Source: Pseudanabaena minima
GTDB lineage: Bacteria > Cyanobacteriota > Cyanobacteriia > Pseudanabaenales > Pseudanabaenaceae
Direction of reading: 5' to 3'
Length of the DNA: 64,000 nt
Assembly (NCBI RefSeq): GCF_051131155.1
Contig: NZ_CP159508.1
Span: 434,001-498,000, forward strand
A program made the position numbers and the translations under genes. Under the pieces are notes generated by a model. It had not been told where the DNA came from, ran no database searches, and was given only the letters and a program-made list of their open reading frames with translations. Within the stretch, counting starts at the first letter, position 1. Every line of letters starts with the position of its first letter. This document shows, in pieces, positions 8,938-16,283 of the stretch.

Positions 8938-9630
8938 TTAAACCATCAGGGCTTCTAATCCTTCAGGGTTGAGGATACACAACACATCGCGATCAGGAAT
9001 ACGCTGAATCAAATTTTTGCGTTCTAGTTTGCCCAATACACGGGTTACTGTCTCTCTGGCTAAACCACTGAGACTACTAAGTTCCCGATGGGGCAAATTG
9101 GGTATTTCTAAGCCACCACTGACTTTTGTCCCTTGTCCTTCAGCTAGAAAAAGCAAGACATCAGCAACACGAGAAGTACTATCTGCCTCGCGTAAGCGTA
9201 AACGTCGATTAACTTGACGTAGGCGCTTTGCCATCAGTCTTGCTAAATGTATTCCTGCGGTTGGCTCTGTTTCAATCAAATGTACAAAATCTGAAGCTGG
9301 CAGGCTGCCGATAGTTGTGGGCGTGAGTGTAATCACGTCAGTTGATCGCGGGACTTGATCGAGTGGAGCCATTTCGCCAAACATCTCGCCAAATCCGAGA
9401 ATATTTAGGGTGATTTCTTTCCCATCGAGATTATAGGTGCGAATTTTTGCCCAGCCTTCCAAGATGAAATAAACCGAGTTGCCCCAGTCATTTTCTAGCA
9501 AAATTACCTGATCGGCTGGATGACTGCGCGTGACCATGTGGGCTGTTGCCCGAATTACGGCTTCATCAGGTAACCCCACAAAGAATGGGGCAGACATAAT
9601 TTTTTGCTGAAGATCAGTTCCATCCCGCAT
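8938..9630 (-). CDS. CRP/FNR-family transcription regulator, probably cAMP-binding
   Basis: A 230-residue regulator with an N-terminal cyclic-nucleotide-binding beta-barrel, a long dimerisation helix (about 125-150) and a C-terminal winged helix with the recognition region HRELSSLSGLARETVTRVLG. The phosphate-binding cassette reads FGEMAPLDQVPRST: the Glu and the Arg-Ser pair that hold cAMP in CRP are kept, so cAMP binding is plausible, unlike NtcA. This makes it SyCRP-like rather than NtcA. A class III cyclase and a CpdA-like phosphodiesterase occur in the same window (51.4 and 48.5 kb). It is transcribed alone; target genes are unknown. Confidence 0.85.
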   Translation of the reverse strand: MRDGTDLQQKIMSAPFFVGLPDEAVIRATAHMVTRSHPADQVILLENDWGNSVYFILEGWAKIRTYNLDGKEITLNILGFGEMFGEMAPLDQVPRSTDVITLTPTTIGSLPASDFVHLIETEPTAGIHLARLMAKRLRQVNRRLRLREADSTSRVADVLLFLAEGQGTKVSGGLEIPNLPHRELSSLSGLARETVTRVLGKLERKNLIQRIPDRDVLCILNPEGLEALMV

Positions 9631-9822
9631 AGTGGCTGCTCGTAGCTCTTAAAAGATTTGCTGTAAGTAATCACTCTATCCGAGTTTGTAACGATAGGTA
9701 TTGCAGATCAGCACAATGACTTAGTTATTTTAATTAATTTAGAAGCCAAATCTAAAGCAATTTATGAATAAGTAACCCATAAAATACTTGTTAAAAGGTT
9801 TTTATTAAACACTTTTAACAAA

Positions 9823-9928
9823 TATAGCTATAGCCACTTGTCTCAGGACAAATCAAAACCCAAGAATTGATTGGCAGCGCTCTGCGCCGTCAATCAATTC
9901 TTGGGTTTTACACTTGGCGACAGCTATA
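9823..9928. repeat. Family B palindromic element, copy B1
   Basis: Conserved outer arms TATAGCTATAGCCACTTG on the left and GGCGACAGCTATA on the right enclose a variable perfect-type stem: CCCAAGAATTGATTG pairs with its complement around the tip GCAGCGCTCTGCGCCG. It lies in the 384-bp space between the CRP-like gene and the TerB-like gene, where I see no coding sequence. Confidence 0.75.
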
Positions 9929-10014
9929 TGCTGTTTGCTCAGAGCATTAGTGCAAGAAGTGTAAGGATCTATAAATTAGGACAACAGTATCTATCCAAGT
10001 GGGACTTACCTAAA

Positions 10015-10506
10015 TTAATTTGCGTTCCCAAGTAATTTGTGTAGCCTTGAAGCAAGAGATTTAATAATTCCGTTGGGGTGAGTTTCTTCAGTAGGAGCGA
10101 TCGAGGCTTCAATGTCAGCAACAACTTCTGGTGGGAGGTCTAAGATCCTAACTAATCTTTGATAAGCTGCTGCTTCATCAAGGTTGATCATGGGTTCATC
10201 AGGACTGCGCCGACTCGATTGGATCACTTGGTAGCCAAGTCTGAGAGTCATTTTCCGATCTTCGATACTTTTGATGTTTGGGATGACTTCTTCTAGAGGA
10301 ATATTTTGACCTAAGTAATCTTTAAGACGAGTTTTGAGATTGCTACGGTCTGTTTCAGTTTTGGCAAATAACATTGCAAATTCATCAAGCATCAGCCGAA
10401 TTTCATCAGGCTCAAGTTTGCCATCAGCCCAAGCCATTGCTGCTACAGCCCGAAGCATATCCATCTGACGAGGACTAATCGGAGGTGGGAGTTCTTGAGG
10501 TGTCAT
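10015..10506 (-). CDS. TerB-like helical protein
   Basis: A 163-residue, largely helical protein. The segment ISPRQMDMLRAVAAMAWADG with the following KLEPDEIRLMLDEF resembles the TerB (tellurite-resistance B) fold, in which acidic residues after an A-W-A-D-G turn bind metal. The start at 10506 (MTPQELPPP) is chosen because AAGGG stands about nine bases upstream; the in-frame ATG at 10545 would place that site inside the gene. Cyanobacterial proteins of this type have no defined role. Flanked by family B repeats on both sides, so transcribed alone. Confidence 0.7.
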   Translation of the reverse strand: MTPQELPPPISPRQMDMLRAVAAMAWADGKLEPDEIRLMLDEFAMLFAKTETDRSNLKTRLKDYLGQNIPLEEVIPNIKSIEDRKMTLRLGYQVIQSSRRSPDEPMINLDEAAAYQRLVRILDLPPEVVADIEASIAPTEETHPNGIIKSLASRLHKLLGNAN

Positions 10507-10665
10507 AGATTTACCCTTAGCCAAGTTTGTTTGCCAAATATGCACAAATCATAGGCTAGATTTTATAAAAACATGTCTTACTTTATTAATGTTTATAGGG
10601 TTGCCATGTGGAAGCATCTAGACAAAGATTTTGAATCTTGATCTACCTTTTAGTAAATTTCATTT

Positions 10666-10785
10666 ACAGCTGTCGCCATTCTTGTTAGCACATAATACCA
10701 AAACCCAAACGCAAAGATTGTGAGGCGGCGCGAAGCGCTGCCTCACAATCTTTGCGTTTGGGTTTACAGGTGGCTATAGCTATAG
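10666..10785. repeat. Family B palindromic element, copy B2
   Basis: Outer arms CAGCTGTCGCCATTCTTG and GGTGGCTATAGCTATAG, with core stem CCCAAACGCAAAGATTG pairing to CAATCTTTGCGTTTGGG around GAGGCGGCGCGAAGCGCTGCC. The core stem differs entirely in sequence from copy B1 but keeps the pairing. Confidence 0.8.
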
Positions 10786-10798
10786 ATTCTTAATTATT

Positions 10799-11320
10799 TC
10801 AAGATGAAAGTTTTTGTTTAAGTAAATCGACATTCACGGCGCTTAAAGCAATTTGAATTTCTAAGCGTTGTTTTTCGTCACGAAATAGTAATACTGCGTC
10901 ACCATTAGGTTGAATGATGCTACCAAACTGTGGATCGGTGACTTGAATTTTTTGATAGACGATTTTAGGTAGGGTGATGCGGAGTTGGTAGCTACGACCT
11001 GAAGATGGCAGGATGTCTAGCTGTTGATTAAATAAATCGAGTTGGAGATAGCCGACGGAGATGTTGCGTTCGTCGGGGCTATTGGGCTTATACCAATAGA
11101 GAGTGATACCTCGTAAGCTTGGTGTTTGAATTGCAAAGGTTTCGTCGAGAGATTGTTTGTTCCAGTCGATCGCATTGCGATCGCTATTTTCAGTTAAGGG
11201 GCGTTGTTGCCAGATAATTTCTTGACCTGCAAGAGATGTCCACCATTGGGCAATGCGGGCAAGATTGGCTTCAGCATCAGGATCAGTGCTGCCAAGTGTC
11301 CAAGTAATGGTTGAGTCCAT
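10799..11320 (-). CDS. Hypothetical soluble protein
   Basis: A 173-residue protein beginning MDSTITWTLGSTDPDAEANL. It has a helical N-terminus (NLARIAQWWTSLAGQEIIW), then a beta-rich region with SVGYLQLDLFNQQLDILPS and YQLRITLPKIVYQKI, and a C-terminal strand-helix LEIQIALSAVNVDLLKQKL. There is no signal peptide, membrane helix or catalytic motif I recognise. It diverges from tatA, whose ATG is 78 bp away, so the two share a short promoter region. It looks like a conserved cyanobacterial hypothetical, but I cannot name it. Confidence 0.7.
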   Translation of the reverse strand: MDSTITWTLGSTDPDAEANLARIAQWWTSLAGQEIIWQQRPLTENSDRNAIDWNKQSLDETFAIQTPSLRGITLYWYKPNSPDERNISVGYLQLDLFNQQLDILPSSGRSYQLRITLPKIVYQKIQVTDPQFGSIIQPNGDAVLLFRDEKQRLEIQIALSAVNVDLLKQKLSS

Positions 11321-11398
11321 TAGTTTTTAGCTACGTTTATTTGACATTTGCGTGCAGAATAAAAGCATAGCAGATGCATTTGAGGAGATCTAAGAGAA

Positions 11399-11578
11399 AT
11401 GTTTGGAATTGGCTGGCCAGAGGTAATTGTGATTTCGCTTGTGGGTGTGGCAATTTTTGGGGCAAAGCGTATCCCTGAAATTGGTCGCAGTGTGGGACAA
11501 GCTTTGCGTGGGTTTCAAGATGAAGTGAAGGGTAGTGGTGAAGCTGCTGATAGGTCAGACTCCCCAGATAAAGACTAA
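11399..11578 (+). CDS. tatA: Twin-arginine translocase subunit TatA/E
   Basis: A 59-residue protein, short for TatA but with its complete signature: the N-terminal MFGIGWPEVIVISLVGVAIF membrane helix, the FGAKRIPEIGRSVGQALRGF hinge and amphipathic helix, then a short charged tail. TatA forms the pore that exports folded twin-arginine proteins across the thylakoid and plasma membranes. A strong GAGGAGA ribosome binding site lies about ten bases before the ATG. The opposite-strand open frame over the same bases lacks any such features. It converges with tsaE. Confidence 0.93.
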   Translation: MFGIGWPEVIVISLVGVAIFGAKRIPEIGRSVGQALRGFQDEVKGSGEAADRSDSPDKD

Positions 11579-11609
11579 TAATTACCAGTGCCATAGGCAC
11601 TGATAATTA

Positions 11610-12161
11610 TTAAAATCGGACTTGGCTCAGCATTTCAACATATGGTGAACCTTGAGCGATCAGTTGAATTAAGCGTTCTTCGGGTAAAGACTCCAGAAAT
11701 TCTTCGTCTTCGTGTAGAGATGGCTCAAGTTTGGGGGATTGTTTCTCAGGAGATTGCTTTGGTATTGAGAGATTAATCTTAAGATGCTTGGGTGGGATGG
11801 TAAGCAGTTTACTAGCCCATTCGATCGCTACTACGCCAAGGGGAAAGTCCTCACCTCGCCAATATTCTTCTAAATGCAGGCTGGGAACTTGAGGAGGCTC
11901 TAGTCGATAAAGATCAATGTGATAAAGTGGCAGGCGACCTTCAGTATATTCATCAATTAGAGTAAATGTTGGACTCGTGATTGTAGTGCTAATGCCAAGT
12001 GCGCGACCAAAGGCTTGCATAAAAGTGGTTTTGCCACTGCCGAGATTGCCTTCGAGCAGAATAATTGTTCCTGCGGCAACAATTTGCGCTAGTTTAGTGG
12101 CGATCACTTGAGTTTCATCAAGATTATTGGCATAAAGCTCAATCTTTACAGTCTCAGTCAT
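11610..12161 (-). CDS. tsaE: tRNA threonylcarbamoyladenosine synthesis ATPase TsaE
   Basis: TsaE is the P-loop ATPase that supports TsaB-TsaD in making t6A at position 37 of ANN-decoding tRNAs. The Walker A loop LEGNLGSGKTTFMQAFGR, the SPTFTLIDEY segment, YHIDLYRLE and VAIEWASKL are all in family order. I take the ATG at 12161 (MTETVKIELYA); in-frame ATGs at 12197 and 12224 would add 12-21 residues and no clear ribosome site decides between them. The C-terminus is longer than usual (about 45 residues after IEWASKL), acidic and low in complexity. Confidence 0.92.
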   Translation of the reverse strand: MTETVKIELYANNLDETQVIATKLAQIVAAGTIILLEGNLGSGKTTFMQAFGRALGISTTITSPTFTLIDEYTEGRLPLYHIDLYRLEPPQVPSLHLEEYWRGEDFPLGVVAIEWASKLLTIPPKHLKINLSIPKQSPEKQSPKLEPSLHEDEEFLESLPEERLIQLIAQGSPYVEMLSQVRF

Positions 12162-12397
12162 AATTCGGGTAAACTTTTGTATTGTAGAGGTTTTCATTTT
12201 GCCAACGGCTAAACGAAAACACAAACCCTTACTGTAGTTGTTTTTTGTTTTACGAATAAGTACGCACGCATTCGTAAAACACTCTAGGAATAGGAGAAGA
12301 GTCTAGTTACGTCTAAATGGTTAGCAATGACTAGTCATAATTAAACTCTTCGCAGCCTTGTTTTTTATATTATTGAGCTAATTTCGGCAAAGTTTTT

Positions 12398-12910
12398 ATG
12401 GATACGGATATTCTTCAGTCACTCGCTCATCTTGATCAAAGTGGTAATGCTCAGATGGTGGATGTGACTCATAAACCGCAAACGGTAAGACGGGCAATCG
12501 CTGTTTGCGAAATATCTATGAAAACAACAACATTGGACGCGATCCAAGCAGGGAATGTAAAAAAGGGAGATGTGTTAGGTACAGCAAAACTAGCAGGAAT
12601 TATGGCTGCGAAACAAACAGCGAGTTTGATCCCCATGTGTCATCCTGTGAATCTAACTAGTGTGGATGTCAAAATCCTACTAGATGAAAATATTCCTGGT
12701 TATCAGATTGAGGCTGAGGTCAAAACTAAGGCGGAAACTGGTGTAGAAATGGAAGCGATGACTGCTGCCACGATCGCGGCTCTAACCCTTTACGATATGG
12801 CAAAGTCTCTCGAAAAGACAATGATTATCTCAAATACAAGGTTGATACATAAGAGTGGGGGTAAGTCAGGGGATTTTAACGCCCCCAAAGGTGAATATTG
12901 CGATCTTTAA
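12398..12910 (+). CDS. moaC: Cyclic pyranopterin monophosphate synthase
   Basis: MoaC converts the 3',8-cyclo-GTP product of MoaA to cyclic pyranopterin monophosphate in molybdenum cofactor synthesis. The 170-residue product has the expected MVDVTHKPQTVRRAIA start region, SLIPMCHPVNLTSV with the active-site His, TGVEMEAMTAATIAALTLYD with catalytic residues, and ISNTRLIHKSGGKSGDF near the end. Length is slightly above the usual 160. No other moa gene is adjacent, so the pathway is scattered. A hairpin that starts at its stop codon ends both this gene and the convergent metal-binding protein. Confidence 0.96.
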   Translation: MDTDILQSLAHLDQSGNAQMVDVTHKPQTVRRAIAVCEISMKTTTLDAIQAGNVKKGDVLGTAKLAGIMAAKQTASLIPMCHPVNLTSVDVKILLDENIPGYQIEAEVKTKAETGVEMEAMTAATIAALTLYDMAKSLEKTMIISNTRLIHKSGGKSGDFNAPKGEYCDL

Positions 12911-12947
12911 AAGTAGAAGCCGTGATTTTCACGGCTTCTACTTTTAA
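12907..12947. terminator. Bidirectional terminator between moaC and the HMA protein
   Basis: A near-perfect 17-bp stem, AAAGTAGAAGCCGTGA paired around a TTT loop, overlapping the stop codons of two convergent genes. A/T tracts on both sides allow termination in either direction. Confidence 0.85.
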
Positions 12948-13138
12948 GCTACTTTATGACCTGCGATCACGATTAGTTCTCGGATTTTGACTTCAGTTAA
13001 TTGACTTTCTACATCTAAAGACTTAGTTGTAGAGTCACCTGTAACTATTGCCGATGCGTCAACAGCTTGGATTGCTTTGGTAATAGTTTCAATACAACTA
13101 GCGCAACCGATGGAAGGAACGGAAAGCGTTAAATTCAT
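12944..13138 (-). CDS. Heavy-metal-associated domain protein (copper chaperone-like)
   Basis: A 64-residue single-domain protein of HMA type. It begins MNLTLSVPSIGCASCIETI: the Cys-Ala-Ser-Cys metal site follows the first strand as in Atx1-like copper chaperones, although the usual Met-Thr before the first Cys is replaced by Ile-Gly. The remaining pattern (helix, VDASAIVTGDSTTKSLDV strands, second helix, final HKVA strand) matches a ferredoxin-like fold. A role in delivering Cu(I) to a P-type ATPase is known for this family; no ATPase is nearby. Confidence 0.85.
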   Translation of the reverse strand: MNLTLSVPSIGCASCIETITKAIQAVDASAIVTGDSTTKSLDVESQLTEVKIRELIVIAGHKVA

Positions 13139-13213
13139 AAATAATTAATATAAAGGTATAGCGATCGCAATTATAGTTGAGCCATGAAGCCTGAACTATA
13201 GTCTCTATGTTTT

Positions 13214-13317
13214 ATACCAATTCATAAAAGTGTAACTACACTTTTATGAATTAAAAATCAGGTTCAGTAAGGGTTTTTAAAACACAGAATAGCTAAGCTA
13301 CTTTGTGTTTAGGTATT
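13214..13317 (+). repeat. Family C two-hairpin element, copy C1
   Basis: Begins ATACCAATTC, with hairpin 1 (TTCATAAAAGTGT pairing across AACT), a conserved linker CAGTAAGGGTTTTTAAAAC, then hairpin 2 (ACACAGAATAGC/GCTACTTTGTGT) and an end AGGTAT that is inverted relative to the start. It occupies most of the 308-bp space before the photoreceptor kinase gene; nothing else was recognised there. Confidence 0.65.
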
Positions 13318-13446
13318 AGGTTAGTAGCTCGCAGTTTTTAACTGTCTTTTGGCGACGTTGCAAGGCTTCGTCGTCCCCCCAAAGAGTTTTTGCAGAAACC
13401 TTAACGGTAAGTTAAACGATAAGTTAATAGTTGTGATATTTGGTCA

Positions 13447-16275
13447 ATGGCAACTATGCAAAATATCCTAGATTATGTTCAATGCGGTATTTTTATTTTG
13501 ACTATTGAGTCAAATGAGTCAAACTTGCAGACTTCAGATGTCAATGATCAAGATCATGCAGCGTTTATATTACGGTTTGCAAGCGCCAATCTTATCTTTG
13601 GTCATCTTGTTTTTGGGGAGCGTAGTATCGACCAAACAGTCGATCTAGTTGGCTTGCAGCCAAAAGAATGTTTACCATTAGAATTTGCTCAGTTATTGAA
13701 TGAGCATGTTAGTCAGTGCTTAGAAACGCAGCAAGTTGTTGTGTTTGAGACAAAACTTGATTTGGTGACCAATCGACTATTATCAATTTCCCTATCCCTC
13801 AAGATTGATGGAAATGATCATTCAAAACAGATTGTTGGTACTTGCCAAGATATTACTACCGTAGAATTATCTAAATCACAAGTTAAAGAGTTTAATCAAA
13901 AAAAATTCGGTCATTTAGTAAGCGAAGTGTCTGATGCCTTTGTAGTAGTTGATCATGAGGGTATTGTCCGCTACGTCAATCAATCAGCAGAGAACCTATT
14001 TGGTTGCAAATCTGATGATATTATCGGCGAGACTTTTGGGCTACCTGTAGTTGCAGGAGAAAGCACAGATATCGATATTCTCAACCGAGGTAGTACTACC
14101 TCGGCAGAAATGCGTGTGTCTGAGGCTATGGATGAAGATCGTAGAGTCTATGTGGTTGCCTCATTGCGAGATGTTTCAGAACGGAAGCGGGTAGAAGAAT
14201 CACTACAATTACGCGAACGGGCGATCGCTGCAAGCTCTAACGGAATCGTAATTACCGATGCGACTCAGCCCAATAATCCGATGATTTATGTGAATCCTAG
14301 TTTTGAGAGGATTACAGGTTACAGTGCAGCTGAAGTGCTAGGACGTGACTGTCGCTTTTTGCAAGGAGGCGATCGCAATCAAATCGGACTTTTAGATTTA
14401 CGCAAAGCAATTCAAGAAAAGCGAGAATGTCATGCCGTCTTACTTAACTACCGTAAAGACGGCACACCATTTTGGAATGATTTGTATATTGCGCCAGTAT
14501 TTAACGATCATGGCGAACTGACTAACTACATTGGCATTCAAACTGACATTACCGATCAGGTCAAATCAACTCAAAGATTACTCGAAAGCGAAGAGCGGTT
14601 GCGGACAGTCCTAACATCGATCAAAGAAGGGATTACCTTTAGTGATGATTCAGGCTACTTCGCAATTTTCAATGCTGGGATGGAAATCCTTACAGGATAT
14701 ACCTTTGCAGAAGCAAATGCCAGCCATGATTTTACAACTTTCCTGTATCCTGATCGTGCTGAACATGACAAAGCTTTGCAACGATTGCAGCACTTACAAG
14801 AAACTGGGCAAGCAATGACGGTCGAAACGCGCATTTGTCATCGTGATGGCACATTTAAAGATGTTTTAGTTTCTACAAGATTAATGGCATATAAAGGCAA
14901 ACGGATGTATTTGAGTAGCTATTACGATATTACTGAGCGTAAAAAAGTTGAGACCCAACTACGCTATCAAGGTGAAAGAGAACGCTTATTAAATGCAATT
15001 CTACTTAAAATTCAATGCGAGTTAAATCTCGATCAAATCCTAGCAATTACTGTTAAAGAAGCTCAAGAATTACTACGTATTGATCGAGTGGTTATTTATC
15101 AGTTTCAAGAGGATTGGAGTGGTGCATTTGTTGTTGAAGCCATTAATGCGCCAGTATTATCCATTCTTGGAAAAATGATTAATGATTCATGCTTTAATCA
15201 AGATTATGTACGGAAATATCAAAATCGATCAATCTCAAGTATAAATGATGTAGATCTTGCTGATTTAAGTCCTTGTCACAAAGATCTGCTGCAATGTTTT
15301 CAAGTAAAAGCAAATATTGTAGTTCCTATTTCTTTTGGTGACACATTATGGGGCTTATTAATTGCCCATCAATGCTTTGCGCCGCGCCAATGGGAAGAAT
15401 TTGAAATTGATTTACTAAGGCAGTTGGCTAACCATGTAGCGATCGCCATTCAACAGGTAAAACTCTTTGATAGAGTCCAAGATCTCAACAAAAATCTAGA
15501 ACGGCAAGTTGCAGATCGCACTCAGCAACTCGAACAAAGTCTTAGCCAACTGGAAAGAGCTTTGCTTAAGGAGAAAGAGTTAAACGAACTCAAATCCCAA
15601 TTTATCTCTAGAGCGTCCCATGAATTTCGCACACCACTAGCTACGATCCAGACTGCAAGTGATTTATTGCGAAACTATGGGCATAAAATGTCAGATGAGA
15701 AAAAACTAGAGAGAATTGATAAAATTCAACGTGAAGTTAAAGGCATGACTAACCTTTTAGAAGAGGTATTAATCATTGGCAAAACTGAATCAGGAAGATT
15801 TGAGTTGCAGTTAGAAGAGATTAATCTTGAAGATTTCTGTCTGGAAATTATTGAGCAAACTAAGTTGCTAGGAAATGGTAAACATCAAGTTATTTTTAAA
15901 AATATAAATGTTCCTTCAAAAGTAACAATTGACCCTAAATTCTTTAGGCAAATCATTTCCAATTTATTGTCAAATGCAATTAAGTATTCACCTAATGCCA
16001 GTGAAGTCAAGTTTACTATTTCATTAACTAGCGATCACGTACCAAAACTTCTGTTAGAGTTTCAAGATCAAGGAATCGGTATCCCTCTAATTGATCAAGA
16101 AAAGATTTTTGAACATTTTTATCGTGCTCATAATGTTGGTATGATCATAGGCACTGGATTGGGGATGGCAATTATCAAAAATTCAGTGGATATTCTTGGG
16201 GGAACAATTCAACTTAATAGTGTTGAAAACAAGGGAACAACAGTAAAGGTAAAACTGCCTTACCTAAAGGAATAG
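13447..16275 (+). CDS. LOV + DXCF-cyanobacteriochrome sensor histidine kinase
   Basis: A 942-residue kinase with several sensor domains. PAS-like regions cover about 1-255. A LOV domain (about 258-372) has GRDCRFLQGGDRNQ with the photoactive Cys302 and FMN contacts Asn334, Asn344 and Gln365. Another PAS (380-500) precedes a cyanobacteriochrome-type GAF (515-680) with the DXCF cysteine (Asp580-Ser-Cys582-Phe) and the bilin-binding Cys610-His611, 28 residues apart as in blue/green DXCF proteins, plus LWGLLIAHQC. After a coiled coil come HisKA (His725 in SHEFRTP) and HATPase_c (SNLLSNAIKY, DQGIGIP, GTGLGMAI). No membrane helices. The response regulator follows after 8 bp. Photochemistry is inference. 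Confidence 0.9.
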   Translation: MATMQNILDYVQCGIFILTIESNESNLQTSDVNDQDHAAFILRFASANLIFGHLVFGERSIDQTVDLVGLQPKECLPLEFAQLLNEHVSQCLETQQVVVFETKLDLVTNRLLSISLSLKIDGNDHSKQIVGTCQDITTVELSKSQVKEFNQKKFGHLVSEVSDAFVVVDHEGIVRYVNQSAENLFGCKSDDIIGETFGLPVVAGESTDIDILNRGSTTSAEMRVSEAMDEDRRVYVVASLRDVSERKRVEESLQLRERAIAASSNGIVITDATQPNNPMIYVNPSFERITGYSAAEVLGRDCRFLQGGDRNQIGLLDLRKAIQEKRECHAVLLNYRKDGTPFWNDLYIAPVFNDHGELTNYIGIQTDITDQVKSTQRLLESEERLRTVLTSIKEGITFSDDSGYFAIFNAGMEILTGYTFAEANASHDFTTFLYPDRAEHDKALQRLQHLQETGQAMTVETRICHRDGTFKDVLVSTRLMAYKGKRMYLSSYYDITERKKVETQLRYQGERERLLNAILLKIQCELNLDQILAITVKEAQELLRIDRVVIYQFQEDWSGAFVVEAINAPVLSILGKMINDSCFNQDYVRKYQNRSISSINDVDLADLSPCHKDLLQCFQVKANIVVPISFGDTLWGLLIAHQCFAPRQWEEFEIDLLRQLANHVAIAIQQVKLFDRVQDLNKNLERQVADRTQQLEQSLSQLERALLKEKELNELKSQFISRASHEFRTPLATIQTASDLLRNYGHKMSDEKKLERIDKIQREVKGMTNLLEEVLIIGKTESGRFELQLEEINLEDFCLEIIEQTKLLGNGKHQVIFKNINVPSKVTIDPKFFRQIISNLLSNAIKYSPNASEVKFTISLTSDHVPKLLLEFQDQGIGIPLIDQEKIFEHFYRAHNVGMIIGTGLGMAIIKNSVDILGGTIQLNSVENKGTTVKVKLPYLKE

Positions 16276-16283
16276 ATGCAATT

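Noticed and set aside
11337..11600. An 87-codon frame on the minus strand
   Set aside because: It lies antisense to tatA, which has a perfect family signature and a strong ribosome site. The minus-strand protein has no recognisable features.
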